From NCBI GenBank assembly GCA_964059195.1, contig CAXKWD010000008.1:43267502-43331501 (forward strand): DNA of 64,000 nucleotides, given 5' to 3'. Within the stretch, counting starts at the first letter, position 1, and the number at the start of each line of letters is the position of its first letter. The DNA comes from Ectobius pallidus. Taxonomy: Eukaryota; Arthropoda; Insecta; Blattodea; Ectobiidae. The notes below the pieces were generated by a model. The model was not told where the DNA came from. It searched no databases and saw only the letters and a program-made list of their open reading frames with translations. Position numbers and translations under genes: made by a program. Below are positions 11,889 through 23,775 of the stretch, piece after piece.

Positions 11889-12012
11889 TATCATATTAGT
11901 AATAGAATGTTCTTTTCATGAAGTCAACGTAATATGAAAGAAGCTGGAATGTCAAAATAAGGTAATAAGGAAATGGTTTTCTTGTGATTATTACTATATA
12001 CCTAAATCCCTC

Positions 12013-12985
12013 GGGGAGAGCGTGGAGGGATGGGACGTTTTTAATTTATTAATTTTTTTAATTTTTTGGTTTAATGTAGGCAAAAACTGATTGCATTTCT
12101 GAAAACTGCTTGGCTTCAGAATATAAATATGTTATACTGAAGATTAAAATTTTTATTTACCTTGCAGATAAATAACATTTTTTATATCATTATCAAGTGT
12201 CCCATCCCTCCTACCTGGGTAGGTGGCATGGGACACTGTTCAAGGAGGTATGGGACAGAGCTTTCGAGCCTCAATGTCCATATAAATAACGTTGGAAATC
12301 CTTATAAAGTTTAAAAAAGCCCATTTTCAATGCATTTAAGTAGAACGTAACAACAAGAGAGTTATAATAGGTGACTCGGAACAATAAGTCTCTCAAAAAA
12401 AAAAATTAAGTAAGCAAGTTCGACTTCCAAATACAGCATGTCTTTAAATCTATCTCTCATATACAAAAATCAACCCATATCACTACAAAATAGAAGAAAA
12501 ACACTTTAAAATGCATTTTCAATTTTGCAGGAAGTATGGGAGGCTATGTTTCTCATTAAAATGGTGTCCCTTCCCTCCTGCGTAAAAATGTCCCATCCTT
12601 CCTGCATTGTAGTTTCCTGCATTGTAGTTTCCTGCATGATTTAGCTTCTAACACCCAAACTATAAGACATAGGCCTTACTTTCAATTGCCCTACACTACT
12701 GAAAAGTCAGATCTTTTCATTAGTTACAAAATATATATGGTAATTTTCCAATTTTAAAAATTACAAGGCTCTTTAGAAAGTCGGAAAATTTATAATTTAT
12801 TGACAGAAATGAAGTAAGTTCCTTTTCTCTTAAAGTTACAGCATAAGATCCACCATACTTCCTAATATAGCAGACTATTGCTGTTGCAAACTTCTGAGGC
12901 CAATTTGTTAAGAATTTCAATTGTAGTTTTTGTATTATATTGAACGTCCCATCCCTCCTGTGTCCCATCCCTCCACATTCTCCCC
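12013..12985. mobile_element. Nonautonomous element with TCCCATCCCTCC motifs
   Basis: The left end GGGGAGAGCGTGGAGGGATG is the near-perfect inverse of the right end (CATCCCTCCACATTCTCCCC, ending at 12985). The word GTCCCATCCCTCC or its complement recurs near both ends and internally (12025, 12198, 12230, 12570, 12948, 12962). A minus-strand frame of about 80 codons (12720-12950) matches nothing I know. The target duplication is unclear. The layout resembles the pogo element at 14131, which has a different repeated word. Confidence 0.65.
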
Positions 12986-14130
12986 TAATATTTTTAACGT
13001 CAACGCCCATCCATAATATAGGTTCATACTTTTTGCTTTAGAATTATATTGCATAAGTTTCAGAAGTATGGCTCGCAGGGAATTGTTATTCATTGTACTG
13101 GGTTCTCATATGCTAATAATTCAAAATACTATGTTCTCTTCGATTCGAGTTAAAATATCTACGTGCATCGGTAATTCCAGTTCTAATATAGTGTTTACAT
13201 ATCATTAATGTGCATTATAAAAGTGAGTTGTATATAATAACAGTGTAGTTGATTTATTTATATTAATTTTTTTATTTAGAGGGGAAAATAGCCAGTGCCA
13301 ATTGCTAGTATAGAAAGGAAAAATATGCTTTGACGTCTTCTTTAAAATATATAGGCCTATATATATTTTTAATCTTCAATTTACAAGAACAACCAATGTC
13401 TGTAAGAATAATTCAGTTTTGAAATTGTTTCAATTTTACGATTTGCTTTAATGTTTCCAATGAAAAAACTTACGAATTTAAACAAAATATTAATAATATT
13501 ATTATACAAATTATAAAAAATGTGAAACAGAAATATGTGAATTTTTGTTATGAAGTTGATAAATTAAGAAAGTTAAATTTATCAAATACTGTCCATAGAA
13601 GTAATTTTGTATCATAGTTTGAAAGAGAATAAATGGTTGAGTTTCCTGCTGGGCGAACTTTCTGTTTAAAGCAACAGAACATAAGTGAATCTTGTCCATT
13701 TGATGAAGATATTTGAAACATGGCCTTCTGTTGTAGATAATGAGAATACTACTTCTTGTTAAGTTTTATTCTTTGTAAAAATGATTAAGATAGTGAGTCA
13801 ATTCTGAGGATTTGAAAGTGTTGAGCGAGGAGATTTGAAGGAAATCATAGACTATTAACTATTAGCATCCGTTTAATCTTCCTTATATTTTATAACCATA
13901 TATTTCGTAAAGCATATGTGTACACCTCTGTTTTACACAGAGGATCGCCACAACATGTTTTCTGGCATTCTGATTGATGTTTAAATAGTATGTTCCATTA
14001 TGTTCAATGGACAGCAGACGACATGCTTGGACCTCTTTTGACCCTGCTGCCACCTATCGGGAGTCGCTGACAGAAAGGTTCCCAATGGGAATTCGGGAAT
14101 TCTTAACATAAACGGAAATGGAAAATGGTA
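12986..14130. other. No supported feature
   Basis: AT-rich intergenic sequence. Short frames only, no repeat structure recognised. Confidence 0.55.
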
Positions 14131-15444
14131 CCACGGGGCACAGTGTAACAAGTTAACATGGGGTACAGTGTAACAGTGTTACATTGTACCCCACTATGAA
14201 ATATAATTTATAATAAATATTACACAGGTAGTTAAAGCTGTTGAATTATTATTTCTATATTTTAGGCGTGTATATTAGTAATTTTATTTATATATAGCTT
14301 AGTATTTTCTTTATTACAGAGTTTAAAAGTGGTGCGGAAAGAAAAAAAGGACATTAGTTTATTCAGTAAAACTGATATGAGGCTGCAGCTGTGATAAAAT
14401 GTCAACTATGGAACTCTTTCTAGGTAACCTATTTTGTGCTATATTACCTTGTTATTTCACATAGGCTTATTGGTACATGTGATATTAAATAAGTTTTAAT
14501 GGAAATGTGGTTTAAAAATAATAAAAACAATTTGTATTGTTTCAGATATGTTAAAAGAACCCAGAATAATGAAGGCATGGAAATAAAAATGTATCCCCAG
14601 TATGACATTTGCAAAGTTTCTACAAATGAGCAAGAAAATGCTTTAGTTCTATATTTGCTGCATTGTGCTAAGATGTGACATGGACGAGACTCGTACTACA
14701 ACTGCACAGACCCCTAGGAAGGTATTTGCACCAAAAGGGATTAACCAACTTAACAAAGTAACAAGTGGAGAAAAGGGCATGTTTGTTACTACAGTTGGTA
14801 TAATAAGTGCATCTGGTGTTGCCCTTCCTCCAGCAATGGTTTTTCCAAAGGTCCATTTCAAGAACCATTTGCTAAAAGGTGCTCCGCCAGGAACACTAGG
14901 ACTTGCAGCATCATCTGGATGGAAGAATAGTGAATTGTTTCTGCAGGTCATCCAGCATTTTGTGAAGCACTCACAGTCATCTAAAGAGAATCCTTCACTG
15001 CTGATAACCATGAGAGCCATCTTGCAATTCAGGCAATTTTAATGTTTAATAAAAGTGTTTTCTTCATTTAGGCTCCTATTATGTAGGATTATTTAGGCCT
15101 GTATTTTTAAATTTTGTGTTTTGATATAAAATAACATATGAAGCCATAAAATGTTATGTTTTTAATGATTACCTGACAGTAAATTCACTCAGTATCCAAT
15201 GGTACACTTTACCCCAGACCTTGTTATAAGGTGCCCCAGTACTGGGGCACAGTGTAACAAAGTATCACATAAAGAATATACTCAATTTAAGTACATTAAT
15301 GGCGTAATTGCAGGGTTTTGGTCATTGCAAACTACTGTCTGATAATGAAGGAACAATCCTACCTCAAAAAATTTTTATTTCAATAATATACTTGTCAAAA
15401 ATGAGAAAAATAACTTTTTTGTTACGCTGTGCCCCACCCTCCCC
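14131..15444 (+). mobile_element. Degraded pogo-group transposon
   Basis: Both ends carry the word GGGGCACAGTGTAACA (14136-14151; inverse near 15420-15435 as TGTTACGCTGTGCCCC), with further copies at 14160 and 15243. TA precedes 14131 and follows 15444, consistent with a Tc1/mariner-pogo target. The interior carries the broken transposase listed next. The same word also lies at about 76-92 and 1413-1429 in the duplicated unit at the start of the window. Confidence 0.7.
14543..15042 (+). pseudogene. pogo-like DDE transposase, broken
   Basis: Upstream codons give an EQENALVLYLLHCAKM segment like the linker between the helix-turn-helix and catalytic domains of pogo/Tigger transposases. After a stop comes DMDETRTTTAQTPRK (first catalytic Asp in the xxDET motif) and then GMFVTTVGIISASGVALPPAMVFP, HLLKGAPPGTLG and SSGWKNSELFLQVIQHFVKH, all typical of the family. 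The next block, normally a DNHxSH motif, is shifted out of frame near 15000. The gene is far shorter than the usual 450-550 residues and inactive. Confidence 0.85.
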
Positions 15445-16948
15445 TATAGTTGAAGATCTCTTGTAACATATTTTTTCATTATTAGCATTCACTATTCTAA
15501 ATATAATATTGAATCAATTAGGACATTCTGATGTTTTATTTAGAATGGTTATTCTAAGGTAGATCTAGAAGAGACGCATATGAAAGGTAGGCATAAAATT
15601 TTCATACATAGGAATATTATGGAGCATAATATTTTCATAGCTCTAGTTACTGGCCAGGCTACTTGTAGCGCTGCAATCGATTGTGTTTCCACTTTTTAGC
15701 ACAGAGCACGGAGATGCCCTGAGACCGCAAGCGTGAAGCCAAGTGTCCGAGCGTTTGGTACTCTAAGAGGGCATGTCACTGTGTTTATATGTTTATAGCG
15801 TGCACGGATAGCGTGGTTACTCGTCTTTGTTTCTTTGTTTTGAACAATTCAGAAGTGAAAATGAGTGCATGTTGTGCACTATTCTATGAACTTACCTTAA
15901 AAATTAATAATTTTGTAAAATTTAGGTACTGAAAATAGTCGATTTTTGGGATGGATGAATATGGGTATGATTGCTAAGCATAATTTACTTGTATTTTACA
16001 CTAGACTGCTAATTATTGATGTATTTTCTTTATAACTGCCTTAGGATACTTGTAATTAATCAAATAAAGTGCATTTATCTGAATTATTAGTAATACTAAG
16101 CAATTTATTGCTTTAGATTTCCAATATTTATATTAGTTGTCATTTATTGCGTTTAATAGAGTCAATAACCACATGGTGTAGCTATATAACTGTCCAGAAT
16201 ATTTTTCTCGTTCTGAATTATCACAGTCGCACGGTCACTTATTTATTTTCTGACTCATTATTTATACTCGCACATGTAAAGTTGCTCATTTGAAAGTTAC
16301 ATTTTTGGCTCTTCTGAGATAGGTTAATGCTTACTACCGGGATTATTATGATGTCAGAGTATGTGGTTAATATATGAAATTGGGATATTACATATTTTCC
16401 TTACCGTTACGTTTTTATAACCAGTGAAACTTCGGAGTATTTGTCTGCTATTGTATATAGCAAGCCTCCCTTTTGGTACTCTAAGGGGGCGTGGTCATTG
16501 GCTTCATCTGTTTCCCATACAACACCGCAAGCACGGCGTCTCCGTGTTTTCTTTCCTCCGTGGCACAGAGGGAGCACTTCTGTGCTAATGGCGGCGTCCA
16601 AGTGGAAGGGTGATACATGTTATCCCGTCTAGTTGGCTATGTGTATTAATAATAATTATTAATGAATAATGGCATAATTGACTCAAGGCATCCATATGAT
16701 ATTGCCTTCTGACATTTACCTAAATGGTTTATACATATACTCAGTTTCTCCGTAATTTTATGTTAAGCTGGGATGCATTAACCTGAACGTATATATTTTC
16801 TAGTCTCATGCTTGATTAATGAAGAAAGTATGTTAGTAGAACGTACGGTACTGGAAAAGAAATGCACAAAAAAAAAAGTGAAATGAAAGTTAAATTGTTG
16901 CTACAGGTGATACTATAAAGGAGACAGTGCGGTCGTGAACATCCAAGA
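15445..16948 (+). promoter_or_regulatory. 5' flank of the SRD5A3-like gene (promoter not resolved)
   Basis: This is the interval between the pogo remnant and the first coding exon. A GC-richer patch at 16470-16630 contains AATGGCGGCGTCC, which resembles a YY1/Pho-type site, and could be near the transcription start; this is inference. The 20-bp phrase TTTGGTACTCTAAGGGGGC (16470s) is nearly repeated at 15752. No clear TATA box or splice sites for an upstream noncoding exon stand out. Confidence 0.25.
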
Positions 16949-17130
16949 ATGGATTATAATCTCTTAAAATTGGGATTTGCAGCAATGACATCGATTGTTG
17001 TACTTATGGGTGGTTTGATTAATAGTTTAGAGAACCACTTACCAGCATTTTTGTCGCAAACATTTAGACATGGGAAGTTTGCATATCGGGGAGCACCATC
17101 CAAGATAAAAATTATTGAGGTTCCTAAAAG
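16949..17130 (+). CDS. SRD5A3: SRD5A3-family polyprenol reductase, coding exon 1
   Basis: This exon encodes the first 60 residues plus two bases of the next codon. The ATG at 16949 is the first in frame after an upstream TAA (16916-16918). Residues about 5-24 (KLGFAAMTSIVVLMGGLINS) form a membrane segment, followed by FRHGKFAYRG and IIEVPK, which match the region just before the conserved FxHFY block of SRD5A3. It ends at a consensus donor (AAG|GTAAGT, 17131). The enzyme family sits in the ER membrane and uses NADPH to reduce the alpha-isoprene unit in dolichol synthesis, which feeds N-glycosylation. The downstream exon that fits in sequence and phase is at 63837. The catalytic C-terminal domain lies beyond the window. 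The call rests on family motifs recalled without an alignment. Confidence 0.82.
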
Positions 17131-17309
17131 GTAAGTAGGTCTAGACTTGTCTAGGAATTTACTAAAGAATTAAGCTGCTAGGTCGAATAGCCTATATCAC
17201 AGACTACTCGATGGCTTCCTTTGGAGCCTTTGGGTCTACTTCGATACTTTGCACACCAAGAAGAAACATCAATAAATATTTAAAGGCCTATAATAACCTA
17301 AATTGGGCA

Positions 17310-17900
17310 AAAGATAGATTTATGCTGCCCGTTGACGAAGCTCCACCCGCTCTCGCCCGCCCGCTCGCTTCCCGTGCTGACTCTCCCTTCTGAGCCAATG
17401 CGCACGTTACTGCTTGCTTCCCCTACATCTCCTATCACGGTCATGTAGTTGCTCAGTGCCGATGTACTGTAGCTCGCTGTTGTAACCTTTGTCATATACG
17501 TACGAAGCATGTTAAATTAAGACGGCAACACAAAATAATACAAATATTACAACAATGACCCTTGCAACATATCAAAAGTACACAAAATAAACTATTACGT
17601 AAATTTAGAATTGAATTGCCCGCCGATTCCTTCCCCTCGCTTCCGAGCATGCCCACTCACCTATTGTACCATGGCTTCTTTGACAGTTTTAACGATGTTT
17701 TATGAAAGGTGTGGAAGGGTAAAAAGCTTCTGCATTTAGTTAAATAATGATAGGTAAATTCGGTATAGGTCTAGTTTAGGTACATAAACGCATAAAATTC
17801 GAACCACTTTTTCGAATTTTTTAAAAAACCACTCAAATCGTTCAGGAACTTTCACAGAATTTTTTGACACCCCACACGGGTTCATAAGTACTTTATAAAT
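17310..17900. repeat. Dispersed repeat shared with the 30.8-31.1 kb region
   Basis: GATAGATTTATGCTGCCCG (about 17321) is matched inverted at about 31050-31075, and the stretch 17745-17870 (GGTATAGGTCTAGTTTAGGT, then CCACTCAAATCGTTCAGGAA) is matched inverted at 30780-30895. The block also contains a GC-rich part (17335-17400). It is a repeat family of unknown type. No protein was recognised. Confidence 0.7.
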
Positions 17901-18560
17901 GAAAATAAAGGCAAATTAGAGCAAAATTTTGGCCGTAAGAAACTTTAATCGGCCATATTGCTTTCTGTAACGGCCCTGTTGATGCGCACATTACCAACTT
18001 CCTAAATTAAACACTGATACATATTCCGTGGAATGGGATTTAGTTCTGATTTACTGAAAATGCTTGAGTAATGTTCGCTGGATGATTCTTTGTCGTTACA
18101 TACATTATATTAAAATGGGTTCCCTTAGAAAATTATTTTCTACGTACATTTAAAGCTATAGGTTATACTTCATCTTCCGTACATATACTAGTCGCGATGT
18201 AAATAATGTAGTTAAAACGTGTCATTTCTGGCAATTTGTTACTTCTTCAGTAATTAAATTATTTTATTTTCAAAATTAGTTTTTTTTTCGAAAAAATATG
18301 ATTTTTCAAAATAGGATCAATGACATAATTTATATAGAAAAAGTATGCAGTTTTCTCACTTTTTTTGTAAACTAATCACACAAAGTTCGGAAAAATGAGT
18401 TGAAACCTTTGCATGTGTAAGTGCAGCCTATTCAGAAAATACTCCGCCTTACAACTAATGCTTTTTTTCTATTGACAATCTTGTGAAGGCAGTTTAATGT
18501 TATAAAAAATTATTTATTTTCATCATTGAGATTCAAACATTAACGATCGTGTAATTAAGA
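17901..18560. other. No supported feature
   Basis: AT-rich intronic sequence with no recognisable coding or repeat structure. Confidence 0.5.
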
Positions 18561-18561
18561 G

Positions 18562-18705
18562 ACCGTCTCAAACAGCATATAATTATTCATTCTGGAGAGA
18601 AACCGTTTTCCTGTACCACCTGTACAAAGGCATTCTCTCGAAAGAGCGATCTCAAAGAACAGATGCTGACTTAAATACAGGAGAGAAACATGTTGTTTTC
18701 ACGTG
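18562..18705 (+). pseudogene. C2H2 zinc-finger fragment
   Basis: Translation gives LKQHIIIHSGEKPFSC followed by TTCTKAFSRKSDLKEQM: one full C2H2 finger core (CxxC, F, L) with the classic HSGEKPF linker before it. The second histidine pair is damaged and a stop follows. One frame over, LNTGEKHVVFTCG shows the next linker, so a frameshift is present. It is a decayed fragment of a KRAB-type or Kruppel-type finger gene, probably retrocopied, and too short for a function. Confidence 0.85.
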
Positions 18706-19610
18706 CGGACTATACGTTAGACTACCCTTACCCTCTTAATATAAAATCAATGATCATTTGCTACCACATATTTAACAATTCAGATTTATAAACGAAGGAT
18801 AATTGCATGCTCTATTTCAAGGCATAATACATCTTGAGATTTGTGTTGAAAGCTTTTTTATTTTTTATTTAATTTTTTTTAAGCCGCAAATGTATATCAG
18901 TTTATTGTAAGTAAGTAAACCCCAACGAGCAAAGCTCACCTTAAGGGGCATGCATTATTGTACATAAATTGCAAATTACAATTTACTTACATATAACTTA
19001 TGTATTAACTTTCAAAATAACTTAAAAATATACAAGAAGTACATTATATACAAGAGTTACATAAGGGAAATATAGTTTAATGATTTCAATTGTGTACTGG
19101 GAATAATTAATTTTTATGAGTAAAAACTTCCCTCTCTCTTCTGTTTCCCCCCCCCCCCCAAATGTCTCTCTGGATCCGCCCCTGATCTATATCCACTAGA
19201 AGGGGATGCCTTGACATTCAAACGAGCGTAATAATAAATTAAAAAGTAATGCTTCCGGTAAACGATTTGTTACACACACACCAAATGTGAATGTGTTTTC
19301 TCTTCTGCGTCAGTATTAACGTTTTGAGTAATTTTAATGGCATAATAATAGTGTATGCTGGAATTTAGGCCCCTTGTCTGAAGAATCAGAAAATGAATTC
19401 GGGTTTATGTAATAGTGCTGGTTTGAAATTTATTTCATGCCAACTTGGAGTATCCCTGTTCAGTATCTATACACATTTCTTTTTTCATGGGATGAGGCTC
19501 AGGATCCTGATGATCATACAACTGTGTGCCTTTCTATCCCATGTCTTGTTCAAATATGTGTTCCTGTTGTTTCGTCATAACTAGAATGGTCTAGCAGTTA
19601 GTGTTTCCAC
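18706..19610. other. Mostly unassigned; DNA-transposon end at 19147-19185
   Basis: Near 19147 a run of about 13 C leads into AAATGTCTCTCTGGATCCGC and CCCTG. Read inverted this is the CAGGGGCGGATCCAG terminus common to a hAT-like group in animals. I find no partner end upstream. The rest is AT-rich sequence without recognised features; a CCCAACGAGCAAAGCTCACC stretch near 18921 looks like part of a dispersed repeat. Confidence 0.4.
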
Positions 19611-19710
19611 CCATCTATAATCAATCCACCATTCATCCATCAATTCATCCAATCATCCATCAGTCAATTCAATCATATATCAATCCATCCATCACCCATT
19701 TATTCGTCCT
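19610..19710. repeat. Degenerate CATC/ATTC tetranucleotide array
   Basis: Imperfect ATCCATCCA and ATCAATCC units. The array is interrupted at 19711 by the transposon below and resumes at 21966, so both parts were once one array. Confidence 0.9.
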
Positions 19711-19714
19711 ATAA

Positions 19715-21961
19715 CACTGGTCAACATGATTTTTGTCTCATGAGTATCAATAGTTGTACTTAATGCAGTTTTTTATCATGTTTTCAAATATGTATTCGGA
19801 ATTTCTCCATCACCCACAGTTTTTTTAAATTTCAATTTCAATTAATGGATTTAAATATATTTTTTTAACAAACAGCCATTTGTCCATTGTAAAATAAATC
19901 TCCTAGAGCATTGTAAATGTGATGGAACCAAATGAGCTAACTCAAATAGTACCGTTGCTACTGTTGTGCAAGTTCAGACTGTACAGACAGGCACAAACAT
20001 GATCATGCATTCATTCATTACAACAATGTCGGTTGTGAGAGAGCAGTGAACCAGTAAACACGTAATTGTGAGTGCATTGTGTCTGGATTATTGTATATTA
20101 CATATTTACAAATTTATTTCTTTTAATTTGTTGTTAGTTACAAAATGCCTACAGCTTGTTTAAATCATCCTAACAACTTTTGTTATATATGTGGTGAACT
20201 GATGCTCAAGTCCCAAAGGTGAAACCTTACTCCATTAGTAAAAAAGTGTTATGAACTTTATTTTGGGTGTAAAGTGGGGGACCAAACAAGGACCTGGGCC
20301 CCACATATCTGTTGTTTATCGTGTAGTAGGCTTCTCACTGCATGGAAGAATGGCACACGCCACATGCCATTTGCTATCCCTATGATTTGGAGGGAACCCA
20401 AAGATCACTCCTCTGACTGTTATTTCTGCTTAACAAACATTAAAGGGATTACGTCAAAATCAAAACATACAGTGGTGTACCCTGACTTGCAATCTGCAAT
20501 GAGACCAGTTCCACACAACGAAGAATTGCCCATACCAAAACCTCCAGAACATGTGACATTAGATGAAGAGAGCTCAGATTCCGATGGAAGTAAGGAAGAA
20601 GAAGAAACAGATTTGGTGATACAACTTTTGAACAAAGCTGTTCATCTGAGCCTCATTTTTTGATTCAAGAAGATCTTAACGTTCTCTTACGAGATTTAAA
20701 ATTATCCAAAAACCAGTCTGAAATGCTTGGTTCCCGGCTAAAAGGATGGAATCTTCTTCAAAAGAATACAAAGATATGTAATTATCGTTGTCATCATTCT
20801 CAATTTAAAGGCTATTTTTCTGAAGAAAATGGCTTAGTGTTTTGTAATGACATTTCTTCTCTTATGGAGACATTTGGTATTGAACATAACCTAACAGAAT
20901 GGCGCTTGTTCATTGATTCCTCCAAAGCAAGTTTAAAAGCAGTGCTTCTGCATAATGGAAATAAATTCCCATCAATACCTGTGGCTCACTCTGCTAGTAT
21001 GAAAGAAACATATGAAAACTTTCAATTTATATTGGAAAAGCTTCAATATGCAGTGTATGAATGGAATATTTGTGGTGATTTGAAGGTAATTGCACTTATT
21101 CTTGGTCTGCAGCTTGGTTACACAAAGTACTGTTGCTTTTTGTGTCTTTGGAATAGTAGGGACAGAAAAAACCATTACATCAGAAAAATGTGAAACATGA
21201 CGCATTGTGTAATTCTAAAAATGTGTATCTACCTCCCTTACATATCAAACTATGATTGATGAAGAATTTCGTGAAAGCCATGGGCAATACTCCTGGTTTC
21301 ATGTACTTAAAACAGAAGTTTCCTAAAATTAGTGAAGCAAAAATTAAAGAAGGGATATTTGTGGGTCCACAAATACGATCACTAATACATGATGAGAAGT
21401 TTGAGGAACTATTGAATCCACTGGAGAAAGCAGCTTGGCAAGCATTCAAAAAAGTAACTCACAGTTTTTTGGGAAATCGAAAGGCGGAAAATTACCGTGA
21501 TATTGTCAATGATCTTATAGCATCTTATAAAAATTTGGGCTGTAATATGTCCTTAAAAATTCACTTCCTGCACTCGCACCTAGATTTCTTCCCGGAAAAT
21601 CTTGGCGCAGTGAACGATGAGCACGGGGAACGCTTTCATCAGGAGATTTCAGCTATAGAAAAGAGATATCAAGGCAAATGGAATCCTAATATGCTGGCCG
21701 ATTATTGTTGGACCATCAAGAGGGAAATATAGCAGCAAATCGTCATTTCTTACTTTCTAGGTGAGTCCGAATGTTCGGATATTGTGTATTTAAGAATGTA
21801 GGAAATATTAAAGTGTTTGAAATTATAAATGCCTGTCTCTCGGAAACCTTGCGTGATGGAGAAAAACGGATATCATATTTGAATTCAGGAGAAGAAATGC
21901 TATCAGAATCACATATTTTTCTTTCTGAGACAAAAAAAAGTTTCATTTTTGTTGCCCAGTG
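19715..21961 (+). mobile_element. CMC/Chapaev-like DNA transposon
   Basis: The left end reads CACTGGTCAACATGATTTTT and the inverted right end CACTGGGCAACAAAAATGAA; both continue into TTTTTGTCTCA. ATAA flanks each end (19711-19714 and 21962-21965), a 4-bp target duplication. CAC-starting termini with short target duplications are typical of the CACTA-Mirage-Chapaev group, Chapaev having 4 bp. The element sits inside a tetranucleotide array and carries the broken gene listed next. Confidence 0.65.
20145..21732 (+). pseudogene. RAG1/Chapaev-type DDE transposase-like gene, broken
   Basis: The N-terminus is a cysteine-rich domain (FCYICGEL, APHICCLSCSRLL, SSDCYFC), probably zinc-binding. The core shows candidate catalytic residues: Asp in LFIDSS (20914), Asp in CGDLK (21077) followed by CCFLCLW, a CxxC as in the zinc insertion of RAG1-like enzymes, and Glu in DEHGERFHQE (21628). 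Damage: TGA at 20220, a frameshift near 20655, stop and shift near 21191, TGA at 21253. The intact protein would be about 520 residues. I know similar multi-copy arthropod proteins only as uncharacterised; the transposase call is inference from layout plus the termini. Confidence 0.6.
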
Positions 21962-22545
21962 ATAATCAATCAATCAATCCACCATTCATTCATTCATGCA
22001 CTCATCGCTCCATTAATCAATCTAGCAATCCATTCAACCAACCAATTTTCCATCCATCCATGTATCAATCCATCAATTATCCACCCATTCATTCTTTAAT
22101 TAATCCATCATTCATTCATCTATCCATTCATCCACCCATCCATGAATTAATTCATTCATTCATTCCCCCAACTATCCATTCAACCATCCCTCCATTAATT
22201 CATCGATCCATAAATGAATGAACTAATGGATGGTTGGATTGATTGATTAATTAATTAATTCATTATTGGCTGGATGAATTAATTCACTGATGGACGAATG
22301 AATTAATTAATGGATGCATAAGTGGTTGGATGGGTGAATGAATGAAATAATTAATAGATGGATGAATTAATTAAATCATGGATGAACAGAAGAATTAATT
22401 AATTAAGGTCCAGATGATTGGCTGGAAGAATGTGGTGGATGAATGAGTGAATGAATGAATAGACTATGGATGGTTTATTAATTTAATTGGTTTTATTTAA
22501 AAATGGATATATGGATTAATTAATAATTGGATGGATGAAATAAAT
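21962..22545. repeat. Tetranucleotide array that switches strand at about 22222
   Basis: From 21966 to about 22215 units read CCATTCAT/CCATCAAT; from about 22216 to 22540 they read ATGGATGAATTAATT, the complementary sense. Long open frames here (rich in Ser, Ile, His, Pro) are artefacts of the repeat. Confidence 0.92.
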
Positions 22546-22829
22546 ATTATTATTATTATTATTATTATTCGACCGCCGGCGTGGTCTTGTGGTTAGCGTC
22601 CCTGACTACAACCCGTAGGCACAGGTTCGATTCCTGGTACCTCCTCGTATTTTTCTGGGGTAGGGAGGTCTGGAACGGGTAATCCCTTAATTGACGGGGC
22701 CATATGCCCCCCAAGCCATATTGACTTCATGCTGGCAGTCTGAATGTGTGGTTGGTAAAGACGGTTTCTACTTAGAGGGCCGTGAGTCAAGTAAGCAATG
22801 TTTTTCATCTTCACCACCAAATTCGAATG
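22546..22829 (+). mobile_element. tRNA-derived SINE with an ATT microsatellite before it
   Basis: After an (ATT)n run (22546-22569) comes a tRNA-like head: GGCGTGGTCTTGTGGTTAGC (A-box) and AGGTTCGATTCCT (B-box, near 22623), then a GGTAGGGAGGTCTGG body shared with the SINE at 27313. Pol III would transcribe such an element. The 3' boundary is set by the LINE tail at about 22833. Confidence 0.8.
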
Positions 22830-22832
22830 TGT

Positions 22833-23478
22833 TAGATTAGATTAGATTATTTGCCACAGACATTGTACAATGTATTAGCAATAACAATAGACACAAATGA
22901 GATAGAATATACAAGTACACATTTCACCAGATAATGTCATTGAAGTCCTTGACACTGTACAGGGTGTTTGACATCAGGTTAGATTTAATTTTCCTTTTAA
23001 AAGCTACATATGATAACTCCTTAATTTTGTTCGGCAATGAATTAAATAATCTGAGGGCAACATATTCAAAACTTTTCTGGGTGGTGCTGAATTTACATTT
23101 ATTTATATATAAGCTTTCTTTGTTTCTGGTAGAGTAGCTATGGACAGTAGAGCATTTATTATACAAGTGTGCATTCTTTTTTATATAGAGAAGACAGCTC
23201 AAAACAAACACTGATGGTAATGTAAGTATATTAAGTTCTGTAAAGAGTGGTTTGCAGGATGTTGTAGGCGATGCTCTAGAGATAATTCTTATTGCTCTTT
23301 TCTGCAAGATGAATATTTTGTTGGCATAAGGATGTCCTCCCCACAATAGGACTCCATAACTGAGATGGCTGTGTATATGGGCATGATACACTAGCAAGAG
23401 TGACTTAGAATCTATGTTATGAGTTAATACTCTCAACATAAATAGACCTCTACTTATAAATTCAGAATCCATGACCAC
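22833..23478 (-). pseudogene. 5'-truncated LINE, reverse transcriptase C-terminus
   Basis: The minus strand encodes 184 residues with LLLVYHAHIHSHLSYGVLLW, FILQKRAIRIIS, CKPLFTELNILTLPS, HSYSTRNK and LFNSLPNKIKEL. These are the motifs after the polymerase core in CR1/Jockey-like LINEs. The 3' end is repeated AATCT (AGATTAGATTAGATT at 22835 on the plus strand). The catalytic FADD part is absent, so it is a dead insertion. Confidence 0.88.
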
Positions 23479-23496
23479 GACTAAACAGTTGAAGAT

Positions 23497-23775
23497 TTAA
23501 TATTAAAAATAGCGCAAAAGTCCGTTCTACTCACAGGTGACGTGAGTAGTGGTAATCCCTACCCCCGTTCTGCTCATGGGTGACAGTTTAAATTGGCATA
23601 GGGATAAGTAGTTAATGTTTTAATATTAAAAATAGCGCAAAAGCCCGTTCTACTCACAGGTGACGATTAAATAACCCGTTCTGCTCACAGGTGACGGTTT
23701 AAATTGGCATAGGGACATTCTGTTAAACGTTTAGTAAATAAAACTAGCGCAAGAGCCCGTTCCACTCACAGAAAA
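23497..23775. repeat. Three copies of an about 117-bp unit bordering the satellite
   Basis: Copies start near 23497, 23615 and 23730, each with TATTAAAAATAGCGCAA followed by CCCGTTCTACTCACAGGTGACG. The third runs directly into the 183-bp satellite. The phrase GTTCCACTCACAGAAAAA (23759) has its inverse TTTTTCTGTGAGTAGAAC at the far end of the block (27046), so this may be the terminus of a fold-back element. Confidence 0.75.

Noticed and set aside
12720..13010. 96-codon frame on the minus strand
   Set aside because: It starts outside and runs through the end of a MITE; no family resemblance, so not called as a gene.
21949..22221. Open frame rich in Ser, Ile, His, Pro
   Set aside because: It is the translation of a CATC/ATTA microsatellite; the complementary arrays at 49785-50033 give the same kind of frame.
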